Shown here: positions 45,287 through 54,700 of the stretch, piece after piece
How positions within the stretch are numbered: the first letter of the stretch is position 1
How the letters are laid out: each line of letters opens with the position of its first letter
Source of the DNA: Tunturiibacter gelidiferens
Lineage (GTDB): Bacteria; Acidobacteriota; Terriglobia; Terriglobales; Acidobacteriaceae
Length of the DNA: 64,000 nucleotides
Direction of reading: 5' to 3'
Assembly (NCBI RefSeq): GCF_014201335.1
Contig: NZ_JACHEB010000009.1
Location: 224,778 to 288,777 of the forward strand
The notes under the pieces: model-generated
Seen by the model: only the letters and a program-made list of their open reading frames with translations
What the model was told of the DNA's origin: nothing
The model's database searches: none
Made by a program: the position numbers and the translations under genes

Positions 45287-47344
45287 TCAAGTCTTGCGTT
45301 CTCCGTTTACCTGCGGAAACGACGTGATTCGCAGCTTCGCCGCAGCATAAGGAACCAAAGTAATCGTCTCCGTCGATGCTGCACTGGCTACAGGACTTTG
45401 CGGGACAACGTCAGCAACGCCATCAACCGCGTGCCAGCTGTCCAACTTGCGCGCTTTCACCTCAATCTTAATCGGTGCCCCTATAAGGCTGAAGGAGCCA
45501 CCCTGTATCGGAGTCTCCTTCACTGATAGCGAATCCGCCTCTAGTGCTGTAGTTTCGAGCGCATAGTTCCACTGTGTCGCCGGATAGACCTGCCAATCTG
45601 CCGTCAAACCGCGATCCCGCAGCTTCAGCCAGCTCTCTCCGATCGGATACGAAAACAAAATAGGACCTCTCTCCAGCGAAACGGATTCCCTGAAGCCAGT
45701 AATGACTCGAGGCTTCATGGGAAGTCGCAGCTCAACAATATCCCCGGCCTTCCAGGTCCGCTCTATTCGCGCAAAGGCGCCGATTGCAGGCGATGGCTGA
45801 GGCTTCCCATTGATTAAGATGACCGCGTTCTCCGCCCACGCAGGAATTCGAAGTCTCAAAGGGAAGGGAACTGGCTCCTTAGGATTGACGGTAATGCGCA
45901 CGACCTCTCGAAACGGATACTCGGTCACCTCTGAAAGATGCACATCCGTCCGTCCCACAGTCGTATTTACTTCGCATGGCGAATAACAAGCAGCGACCAA
46001 ACCATCGTCGTCAGACGCCATCCACACACTTGCCGCGAACTTGGGCCACCCCTGATGAAAGTTCGCAGCGCAGCAACCGAAATGAGGCTCAAGGCCATAG
46101 AGATTCGATTCAGGACCGTCCGTCGTCCAGGGCTTATGGTGCAAACTACACTCAACCTGGTTCGGCTCCTGGTTATATTGATGTGCCCACATGTCATCGG
46201 TAAACGTTCCGGGAAGCGCATTGAACGCTATCAGTTCAAGCCGGTCGCCGAGTGGCGCATCCCCAAGGATGGCAAGAGACTGCTCAAGCGAAAACATCGT
46301 CTCCACAACTGTGCAGAGTTCGGTTCCTTGCGATGGATTTCGTCCAGCAAAGTGTTCGTCGCACGAGAACATGCCATTCGGCAGCCCATGATAGGTATCA
46401 AGCGCATTCAGAAGCTGGTGAACAGCGCGCCGGTCTTCTTCTTTTCCGGAGACCACAGACCATACCGGCGAGGCTTTCACCGCCTGCCCGTTATTTACAC
46501 CGTGTGTGGCAAGAGACAAATCGCTGTGACCTTGGTTTTCATCCAGCCTAATAAATTCACGAGTTATCGGCTGCGTGTACTTGAAGTCTGCAAAGTTCGC
46601 CTGCCAGTCGAATCCCTGTTTGTGCAGCAGCTCCGCAAGCTCTAACAGCTTTGGATCGCCCGTGCGGTTATACAGCCAGATCACGATCAGCACATTGTCC
46701 TGCCAGCGGAACTTTCCCCAATCCACCAGCGGGCGTGTTGGAAGTGTGCTGAGCTGATACGCAAAGTAGCGCGAAAGCGCAGGAATCACGCGGGGATCAC
46801 CCGTCGCCTCCTGGTATTGAGCCAAGGCCTTCAGCATCACCATCCGAGGCCACCAGTCGTCGTTAGAGCGCGGACCGATCATCCCGTTCGGTCGTTGGTT
46901 CGTAAGCGTCCAGTCGACGAACTTTTTTGCCTTGGCTTTCAGTCCAGCATCGTCAAGCAAATATGCGAGGGGAATCAGCCCATCGAGGAAATACGGACCA
47001 CGCTCCCATGACTCTCCGCTACCCCCCAGCCACCCGCTATTGCTGCCGACGTCAGCCCAGGTTTCGTCGAGGTGCCCGCCCAAACCAGTCGCCTGAATCT
47101 TCAGCTGATCCAGGAGCCAGCCTGCAGGCTTCACTGCACCCAAAGGCAGAACGTAGAAAGCATTCGGTGTCAGCGGAGCCCGATTCTTAAGAAGCCGGGA
47201 CGAAGGCTCTTCTCCGACCGAATTCAACTTCCCCATCAAAGCGGACGCAACGCCTCCAGTAAGTGGAAGCGACCCGACCAGCGCTGCTCCTGTCTGCTTT
47301 AAAAATAGCCTCCGGCTTGAAGAGTTGCGGTAAACCCGTTTCAT
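45287..47344 (-). CDS. GH127 family glycoside hydrolase, putative beta-L-arabinofuranosidase (DUF1680)
   Basis: 685 residues, Tat-like leader (SSRRLFLKQTGAALVGSLPL). The (alpha/alpha)6 domain carries the GH127 zinc-thiolate site: Glu342 and Cys344 (GTELCTVVE) and Cys424-Cys425 (HFGCCAANF), with Glu330 (SCDEHF) as a candidate acid. This matches the Glu/3-Cys arrangement known in HypBA1. C-terminal beta domains follow (FPLRLRIPAWAENAVILING). It removes beta-L-arabinofuranose from plant glycoproteins or arabinans, here probably in the periplasm. A near-palindrome 214 bp upstream matches the one before the TonB receptor. Confidence 0.9.
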   Translation of the reverse strand: MKRVYRNSSSRRLFLKQTGAALVGSLPLTGGVASALMGKLNSVGEEPSSRLLKNRAPLTPNAFYVLPLGAVKPAGWLLDQLKIQATGLGGHLDETWADVGSNSGWLGGSGESWERGPYFLDGLIPLAYLLDDAGLKAKAKKFVDWTLTNQRPNGMIGPRSNDDWWPRMVMLKALAQYQEATGDPRVIPALSRYFAYQLSTLPTRPLVDWGKFRWQDNVLIVIWLYNRTGDPKLLELAELLHKQGFDWQANFADFKYTQPITREFIRLDENQGHSDLSLATHGVNNGQAVKASPVWSVVSGKEEDRRAVHQLLNALDTYHGLPNGMFSCDEHFAGRNPSQGTELCTVVETMFSLEQSLAILGDAPLGDRLELIAFNALPGTFTDDMWAHQYNQEPNQVECSLHHKPWTTDGPESNLYGLEPHFGCCAANFHQGWPKFAASVWMASDDDGLVAACYSPCEVNTTVGRTDVHLSEVTEYPFREVVRITVNPKEPVPFPLRLRIPAWAENAVILINGKPQPSPAIGAFARIERTWKAGDIVELRLPMKPRVITGFRESVSLERGPILFSYPIGESWLKLRDRGLTADWQVYPATQWNYALETTALEADSLSVKETPIQGGSFSLIGAPIKIEVKARKLDSWHAVDGVADVVPQSPVASAASTETITLVPYAAAKLRITSFPQVNGERKT

Positions 47345-47557
47345 CTCAAACTCCGAAACACACTGAACCGTTCTTTGAATCCTTCAAATAGACAAAAGTC
47401 GTACAGTGAAAGTAGCAACACTCTACGAGTCCCGATGTCGAAAACAGACGCGCCGCTCCATGCGGCCAACCTTTCAGGCAGCCTGAGCGACCGACTAGAT
47501 AAGCAAATAGCTGCATGACGCTCCGACTAGTTTCCTTGACGGAACTACTTCGGTCTA

Positions 47558-47573
47558 TAGTTCAGATGAACCA
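47558..47573. promoter_or_regulatory. Candidate operator, imperfect palindrome
   Basis: TAGTTCAGATGAACCA matches 14 of 16 positions of the perfect palindrome at 51,463-51,478. It lies in the 276-bp gap between the response regulator gene and the GH127 start codon, upstream of the latter. Confidence 0.5.
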
Positions 47574-47620
47574 TCAGCCCAGAACATCACCCCAAATCGC
47601 TTGCCACGCATGCAGGCACC

Positions 47621-48262
47621 CTAGTCATCTGGCGAGATCAGCCCTCTCTGAATCGCCGTCGTTGCAGCCTCAGTACGGTCCGAGACGTCAAGCTTCTCAA
47701 TCACACTATTAGCATGGTTCCGAACCGTGTTTTGGCTGATGCCCAGGGCGTGACCGATCTGTCTGTTCGTAAGTCCCTTCGCAAGCATCCCGAGAATCTC
47801 AAGCTCCCGCGCAGTGAGGTTAGTGCGCATCATCCTCTCGGCAAGCCGCGACGCGATCTGCCGAGGGATATACCGCTTTCCTGCACAAACCGTTCGAATC
47901 GCTTCGACCATCTCCTTTAACGGTGTGTCCTTTAGGAGGTATCCCTGTGCTCCAGCCTGCACCGCCCGATAAATGTCTTCATCGGTTTCGAAGCTCGTCA
48001 GGATAATCGCGCGCACATTGATGCCATTGCTCTTCAGCGCAAGTAACGTGTCGATGCCGTTCATCCCAGGCATTCGCAAATCGAGCAGAAGAATATCAAC
48101 ATCGTTCTTTCGGAGAGTCTCGATCGCCTCCTCCCCGTTCGATACCGAGCCGATCACCTTCAGCTGAGCCTGCGTACCGAGCATGCTCGTTAGACCGGCG
48201 CGGACGACGGGATGATCATCAACGATGAGAATGCGGGTTAGGCTGTCCGACGAGTTCGACAT
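47621..48262 (-). CDS. NarL/LuxR-type response regulator
   Basis: 213 residues from the ATG at 48262 (AAGGAAC upstream). The receiver domain has acidic Asp15-Asp16 (IVDDHP), phospho-acceptor Asp61 (ILLLDLRMPGMNG), the Thr/Ser switch (ILTSFE) and Lys (LLKDTP). The C-terminal LuxR HTH is LTARELEILGMLAKGLTNRQ then IGHALGISQNTVRNHANSVI. The start lies 44 nt inside the histidine kinase gene, so the two are translationally coupled. It should control the surrounding glycan genes. Confidence 0.92.
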   Translation of the reverse strand: MSNSSDSLTRILIVDDHPVVRAGLTSMLGTQAQLKVIGSVSNGEEAIETLRKNDVDILLLDLRMPGMNGIDTLLALKSNGINVRAIILTSFETDEDIYRAVQAGAQGYLLKDTPLKEMVEAIRTVCAGKRYIPRQIASRLAERMMRTNLTARELEILGMLAKGLTNRQIGHALGISQNTVRNHANSVIEKLDVSDRTEAATTAIQRGLISPDD

Positions 48263-50405
48263 GTAATGTGTTCCTTCGTAAATAATGCCAAAGCAGTTTT
48301 GGCCAGCTGGCAAAGGTGATTCTGGCAGGCAATGGCGCTGTTGTTTGAACGAGAGTTCCACCCTGTTCTGAACTCACAATCTGTATTGTCGCCGAGATGC
48401 TTGCAGCCCGTTTTCGCATTCCGCGAACGCCGAACCCGCTCAGATCCCTGCATTGAACAAAGCCGATTCCATTATCGGCGATGCTCAGTCGCACTACGCC
48501 AGAGTCGAATTCGATTGAAATCTCAAGTCTCGTTGCGTTGGCATGGCGGACAGAGTTTGCTATCGCCTCCTGCCCAATCCGATAGAGTGTATCGGTGATT
48601 CGCAAGGGAATCGACACTATGTCCCCCGTACTCGCGGAGACGACTTCAACCGAGCCGCCCTCTACCATGCGCTTGGCGCAGATATCCAGAGCCCCAAGAA
48701 GATCTGACGGGCCATGCGAATCGGGGCGAAGTGTCGCGATGCTTCGTCGAGCCTCCTCATGGCTATGACGAACAAGATCACTGGCGAGATTAAGTTGCTG
48801 ATGGGCTACGGGGAAGGTCTCCGGTACGCCGCTGCGAATCGCTTCAAGCTGAAAGCCAATACCCGCAAAGCTCTGTGCGAGTGTGTCGTGCATCTCGTGG
48901 GCAAGTCGCTCCCGCTCCTCAAGAACCGCACGCAGCCGCCAGTTTTCAACTCGGTGGTACAGAAAGTTCACTACCAACGCCAGCAGCAGAAACCCGATCG
49001 CAAGTGCGGCAAGATGGCCCATACTCCACCACGGAGGGCCGGCGAGCACATCGACATCATCAGTAGAGCGCAGCAGAAGAATGAACGGTGTCAGATTATG
49101 TGTGAAGGCGGGATCGACAACACTGACACCTCTGAGCCGGAGCAGGCTGCCCGGTTTGAGGCCACCGAAAAGGGCATCGCCTCTGCCCTGGTTCATGATG
49201 GCGCGGAAAGACTGCGAACCGTCGTCAAGGTCCAATAGCAGCGTATTGTTAGGCCCGTACTGCTTTTCATGCAGTCGCCCTTCGACTTCAATAAAGGTTG
49301 CATCGAAATCGCCGGTAGCGGCCTGAGATGCGGTAACTGTCACCGGTGGGACGGGCGTTCCCTCCCAAAGCACTCGAACCATCGCCCGGTCGAGCGTTGA
49401 GCTGAAGTCGCCAGCGTCCACCGAACCGGTAACCTCTACTTGGTCGCCAACTTTAAGCAGTGGTGACGCAACTGGATTAGGAACGGATACTCCGCCGGTG
49501 GTGTCCTGAATGAAAACCACGGGCGAGGTTAGGATGACATTACCTCGAACGGTTGCCTTACTAGGCTTTGCCGAGGAAACAAGACGAAGACTAGATATGG
49601 GTTGAGTGTTTAGGCTCGAGTGGAATTTATCCATATCTCTCTGTGGCCCCGGAGAGTTGAACCCAAGTACCTCATGGTCTCGATCGAAGAGCGCCTTCGC
49701 AGTGGCAGAGTTATTTTGCTGCCCCTGTTCCAGCATCGCAGCCAGCTCCTGCCGGCTGGACGGGCGAATTACAACGTTGCGCCAAACCCCTCCTGATGCA
49801 TAAGAACGAACGCCCGCTCTACCCGAAGTGATGCAGTTTTTATCTGTAACCGATTCAGTGACAGGATTATGCGAAGCGCTTGTTGCCGTAGCCACAATCT
49901 GACAGTCATAAGCCAAAAGCTTAAGGTGATACACCAGAGGCCCCCGCGGCTTCACCGGACTAAGTTTCAGAACATCTTCCATCCAGCCATGATTGGCACG
50001 ACCGAGGACCAATGAATTGTCGAGGCTGCGGATTCCTGCGTAGTAGCCCGAATACGAATCGACTCCTTGCTCTTCGTCGCTCGAACGTATCACGACGCCT
50101 GCATCTCCATCCGCACCAAGCAAGCTCACATCCGCTTCGATGGAGTAATTCCGCCAATAGGGAGACCCCGTGATCAGCTTCGCCCCGCGCTCATCGGAAT
50201 CATTTCGCATCGCACCATCAGCTACTTCCCAGGTCCCGCCAAATGCCTTCCACTCTCCCGCTTTGCCGTTAGCGAATGAGTCGTGATATGGCAGGTTGTA
50301 CGTCGGGTTATGCCGATAGAAATACCAGGCGACGCCTGCAATAGCGAGACACACTGCAGCAAGACCTAGGGTCAGCCTTCGACGACTTCCACTGAGCACC
50401 CTCAT
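48219..50405 (-). CDS. Sensor histidine kinase (NarX/HisKA_3 type) with large periplasmic domains
   Basis: 728 residues. TM1 is at about 10-28. The periplasmic part has a LamG/DUF1080-like beta-jellyroll (YHDSFANGKAGEWKAFGGTW ... YSIEADVSLLGADGDAGVVI) followed by an OB-like domain (VRGNVILTSPVVFIQDTTGG, KVGDQVEVTGSVDAGDFSST). TM2 is HLAALAIGFLLLALVVNFLY. Then come the dimerisation helix with the phospho-His (ERERLAHEMHDTLAQSFAGI) and the HATPase (IGQEAIANSVRHANATRLEI, DNGIGF, GVRGMRKRA). It follows the sugar-binding protein gene with no spacer (stop at 50,406-50,408, ATG at 50,405) and overlaps the regulator gene. Confidence 0.92.
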   Translation of the reverse strand: MRVLSGSRRRLTLGLAAVCLAIAGVAWYFYRHNPTYNLPYHDSFANGKAGEWKAFGGTWEVADGAMRNDSDERGAKLITGSPYWRNYSIEADVSLLGADGDAGVVIRSSDEEQGVDSYSGYYAGIRSLDNSLVLGRANHGWMEDVLKLSPVKPRGPLVYHLKLLAYDCQIVATATSASHNPVTESVTDKNCITSGRAGVRSYASGGVWRNVVIRPSSRQELAAMLEQGQQNNSATAKALFDRDHEVLGFNSPGPQRDMDKFHSSLNTQPISSLRLVSSAKPSKATVRGNVILTSPVVFIQDTTGGVSVPNPVASPLLKVGDQVEVTGSVDAGDFSSTLDRAMVRVLWEGTPVPPVTVTASQAATGDFDATFIEVEGRLHEKQYGPNNTLLLDLDDGSQSFRAIMNQGRGDALFGGLKPGSLLRLRGVSVVDPAFTHNLTPFILLLRSTDDVDVLAGPPWWSMGHLAALAIGFLLLALVVNFLYHRVENWRLRAVLEERERLAHEMHDTLAQSFAGIGFQLEAIRSGVPETFPVAHQQLNLASDLVRHSHEEARRSIATLRPDSHGPSDLLGALDICAKRMVEGGSVEVVSASTGDIVSIPLRITDTLYRIGQEAIANSVRHANATRLEISIEFDSGVVRLSIADNGIGFVQCRDLSGFGVRGMRKRAASISATIQIVSSEQGGTLVQTTAPLPARITFASWPKLLWHYLRRNTLHVELVGQPNPHSHR

Positions 50406-51404
50406 CTAAGGCGACTTGCTCCAATCCATGGAAGTTAGATTTCCTACCTCTTTCGAATTCACATTCTCGCGTGTCACAAGCACCGGTCCCAGCTTTACCA
50501 ACGGCGGCATAGGTGTTCCATGAAGTCTTGCAGCGATCATATCTACCGCCTGATATCCCATCTCACGCGTATTTTGCACAATGACGGAGTCAAGGCTATT
50601 CGCTTCAAAAGGGAGCGCGTCGGGATCGAAGCCGATCACCTTAGTCGAAAGCTTGCCGGGCTCGTTTTCGATCGTCGATATAGCCCCACGAACAGACGGC
50701 CACATCAAGGCCACAATCACATCGAGGTTTTCATTCGACCGCAGCATCTCCTCTGCCACCTGTTGCTCATGCGGCACATTGAAAGAGCCCATTCGCTTCT
50801 CGACAATATGAATATCAGGGTAGTTCTCAGCTAGATAGCTCTCAAAACTCCGCGCCCGAATCATAATCCCCGAGATATTCGGATTGATGCCAATAACGCC
50901 AACAGACCCTTTGCCGTGAAGCAACAGCGCGACCCGCCGAGCGGCCATTCGCCCACCCTCCTCGTCATCATTGAGGATGTAGGAGAGCCGATCACTCGCC
51001 GGAATCGACAACGGAGAGCCGACGATGACAGTACATACCCCCCGCTCGACTGCCCGTCGCACCGGTGTCATCAGCGCAAGTGCTTGATCCGGCGCGAGAA
51101 CCAAACCCTGATAGTTTCCATGTGTGACGCGCTCGACCAGAGCGATCTGTGCCGCCGTATCGTCTTCGCGAGTCGGCGCATTCCAGTAAACCCAGAGATC
51201 GTCCTTGCGTCCAGCCGCCTCGGCCCCTCCATGCTCCGGCTCCCAAAGCATAGTGCCCGACGTCCGAGGAATTACCGCGACCTTACCAAGTTTGTTTGAG
51301 AAGCACCCAATCAACACGCACAGTGCAAACGACCCAGCTAGTAGTGGTCGGTGGTATCGTCTCAATCGTCGTCGCCGACGGTCATCTCCCATTATGATTC
51401 CCAT
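50406..51404 (-). CDS. Periplasmic sugar-binding protein (LacI/RbsB-type), probable sensor lipoprotein
   Basis: 332 residues. A basic N-terminus (DDRRRRRLRRYHRP) and hydrophobic segment end in LIGC, a possible lipobox. The two-lobed substrate-binding fold is seen in GNYQGLVLAPDQALALMTPV, GVCTVIVGSPL, YILNDDEEGGRMAARRVALL, VGVIGINPN and VIGFDPDAL. There is no ABC permease or ATPase nearby, and it is the first gene of an operon with the kinase and regulator. It is therefore best read as the ligand-sensing subunit of the two-component system. A second in-frame ATG four codons later is possible. Confidence 0.86.
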   Translation of the reverse strand: MGIIMGDDRRRRRLRRYHRPLLAGSFALCVLIGCFSNKLGKVAVIPRTSGTMLWEPEHGGAEAAGRKDDLWVYWNAPTREDDTAAQIALVERVTHGNYQGLVLAPDQALALMTPVRRAVERGVCTVIVGSPLSIPASDRLSYILNDDEEGGRMAARRVALLLHGKGSVGVIGINPNISGIMIRARSFESYLAENYPDIHIVEKRMGSFNVPHEQQVAEEMLRSNENLDVIVALMWPSVRGAISTIENEPGKLSTKVIGFDPDALPFEANSLDSVIVQNTREMGYQAVDMIAARLHGTPMPPLVKLGPVLVTRENVNSKEVGNLTSMDWSKSP

Positions 51405-51733
51405 CGACCTGCGCTTCGCAGTCTAGTCCTCGAACAGCACCAACAGCAAGGGTTTGCACCCGTAGTTCATATGAACTATAAGCGGATGGTCCATTCAACT
51501 CATGTGAGCTTCCACCGTGCATCTCTACTGTTACACCGTCAACAATGAGCGCTAAATTGAAACGCCGAAAATCCGCATGATGTAGTGATATGCCCTTTGA
51601 TTGAGAAGCTTAGAGTTCTCATCGCCCTTATCGAGCAGAACGGTCCTTGTCAGGAGATAGCCGAATTAAAGCTCCCCAGTACTGCCAATGATCCTTGACT
51701 TATTGCACATTTCAACACTTTCAGGAGGCAAAA
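51405..51733. other. Divergent promoter region, about 330 bp
   Basis: Separates the sensor operon (minus) from the TonB receptor (plus). It contains the palindrome at 51,463-51,478 and, 20 bp further, a weaker symmetrical element AACTCATGTGAGCTT. No other gene. Confidence 0.6.
51463..51478. promoter_or_regulatory. Candidate operator, perfect 16-bp palindrome
   Basis: TAGTTCATATGAACTA is its own reverse complement. It lies between the sensor operon and the TonB receptor gene, and a 14/16 copy precedes the GH127 gene. The obvious candidate binder is the LuxR-type response regulator encoded between the two sites. Confidence 0.6.
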
Positions 51734-54700
51734 GTGCAGCAGAAAATAGGAACAGCAGTGATTGGGTATCTTAGCTCAAGCTCGAAGCGTCTCGCGCGAT
51801 GGATCTTCGCACCCTTCACGGTTCTGGCTGCGGTTCTGTTCCTCTCAGCCTCATGCTTCGGTCAATTCAGCAGCAGTCTGCAGGGAACAGTTCAAGATCA
51901 CTCCGGAGCTGGAATTCCCGGAGCAACAGTGACTCTCACCAACTCGGACACTGGCGTTGCCCAAACGACCGTCTCTGACGGCACTGGCGTCTATCGTTTT
52001 GCCAGCCTTGCTCCTGGAAGCTACCAGCTGTCATCAAGCGCTTCGGGCTTCAACGCCTCGAAGACATCCTTCGTCTTGAACACAAACGAGACCCGCAACG
52101 TCCCCGTGGTTCTGTCTGTCGGACAGATCTCCGCCACAGTTCAGGTCACTGCCCAACAGCCACTACTTGATACCTCTGACAGTCGCAACCAGCTCACCTT
52201 GGATACGCAGGCACTCGGCAACCTTCCACTTGCGGCAAGAAATCCGCTCGCGCTCATTACGCTTGCACCGGGAGTTACAGGACTTGGCGCTGGAACTTCG
52301 ACCAACTTCAATCCCGAGAACTCCGTCGACGCCAGCGCGAATGGCCGTGGATCCAATGGAAACCTATATGTAGTTGACGGTCTCGATGTAACGAGCAGCA
52401 TTCGGCCAGGAGTGGTTAATCTCACGCCGAATGCTGACTCGATCCAGGAGGCGTCAGTTCAAACCAACACCTACACCGTCGACTACGGTCGCGCCAGCTC
52501 TATACAAACCACGATGACAACCCGCTCCGGAACGAACTCTTATCACGGGTTTGCCAGTGAGTACTACACCTATCAAGAGCTCTCAGCAAGAGGCGAATAC
52601 GGCATTCCTTCCGGCACTCGGGTCGCTCCTTATCATACCAATAACCTTTCCTTCGGTGTGGGCGGCCCTGTGATCCCGAACCACAAGTTCTTCTTCTACG
52701 TCGGATACGAACCTTATCTTTCCCTTGCATCCAACGGCTCATCGCTACAAACCTACGAAGATGCAGCGTTCACCAGCTTTGCTACAGCCGTACGGCCTAA
52801 CTCACCCGAAGTTCAACTGCTCACCAAGTACACACCCTCAAACATAACTTTCAAAAACATACAGCAGACTGCAGAACAAGCATTCGGCGTGCAAAACATC
52901 GTAAACAACACCGGCTGCGGCACCCCCTCCACCGACAACATTCCTTGCAGCACGCCGGTCTTCGATCAGGGGAACTTCAACTCAAGCAGCTATAACAACT
53001 CCAAGCAGTATGACGTACGAATCGACAAATACTTCAACAAGGACCGTGTTTACGGACTCTTCTACCGCGACACCATCAGCACCGGTGGCCCTGCCGTTCG
53101 TCCCGCATTCGCAACGACAAACAACTATTACACCTTTTCCCTCCAGGGCAATGAGACTCACACCTTCTCTCCGAATCTCCTCAACGAAGCTTTCATCGGC
53201 TACAACCGGATCGAAGGCTTCGCTCCATCGAGCGGTCTCTTTACAGTTCCAGTAGTCAATGTGACGGGATTGGGAGTCAACTTCGGCGACGGGTTCGCCT
53301 TGGGTGATTATATCCAGCATAGCTATCACTGGCGGGATGTTCTCACACTGATACGCGGATCTCACTCCTTCAAGTTCGGCTATGAAAGCTGGCACGGCGA
53401 CGACATCGCTCTCTTCGCCGGCGCCTACGCACAGCCCACGCTGCAGTTCAACAGCCTCATAGATCTCATCAATGACAACCCATACTCTGAAGGGGGACTC
53501 TCCTACGACCCAGTGACCGGCCAGCCCAAGGCCAACAACTATGGCTACGCGCAGACCACTGCAGGTGTCTTTGCCGAAGACACATGGAAGGTCTCGCACA
53601 AACTCACCATCAACTATGGACTCCGATACGACAACTTTGGCAACGCTTATCCGTCTCTTGCAGGTACGGGTCTATCGAACTTCCATCTCGGTTCCGGTTC
53701 GACCTTTCAACAACAAGTTGCAAATGGTGTCATGACAGCGCAAACCCACGTCTACAAGAGCGATATGAACTACGTCTTCAGTCCCCGCGTCGGGTTTGCC
53801 TACTCACCTGGCAGCGACGACAAAACCCTCGTCCACGCGGGCATCGGGCTATACCACGATTACTTCACGCTAGGAAACTCAGAGAACGGTCTGAGCGCTA
53901 ACCCACCCGGCTTCGTTCGGCCTACGTTCTTCAACAACGGATCCACGGCACCACCAATCTTCGGGTACGGGACACAAAACGTTTACCCCTTCGGCTTTCA
54001 ATATCCCGCCTTCCAAGGCATGCCGCTGGACGCAAAAGGTGGAATAGCCGGCTCACAGATCGGTGTCGGCGGTGTCGACGGCAACCTTAAGAGCCCTTAC
54101 ACGGTCAACTTCTCACTCGCTGTTGACCGCCAGATAACACCTGGCTTCGTCGTCAGCATCGGCTATGTCGGTTCTTACTCAAACAACTTGATCTCTGCCG
54201 GAGGAAATACAGGCAATACGTCCTATGGTAATGACGTCAACGCCTTCGCCGGCGATCTCATTCAGCACATCAGCTGCACGGAATCAGCTACGAAGAATGT
54301 CTGCACCGGTACGCAGACCCGACTCAACACCAGCTTCGGTAACATCAATTATGCTTTCAACTCGTCCACTGGAAACTACAGCGGATTGATATTGTCCGCC
54401 CGAGGCAGATTCGCCGGTCGCGGATTCCTGACCGCCTCGTACACCCACGGCCATTCGCTCGATAACTGGCAAAACTACCCCGTTGCCTATCCAATAAATC
54501 AGTTCTACGCGAGCTCTCCTTATGACGTGAGGGATCGCCTCTCAGTCGGTGCCTCTTACGAACTGCCAGGCGCGCAAATCGGAAATGCCTTCGAGCGCCG
54601 AATCCTTGGCGGTTGGACACTGGCAGGACTCGCAGTCCTTCAAACCGGCACGCCTTTCACCGTTTACACGGGCGCCGCCTTTGCAGGACAACTCATTAAT

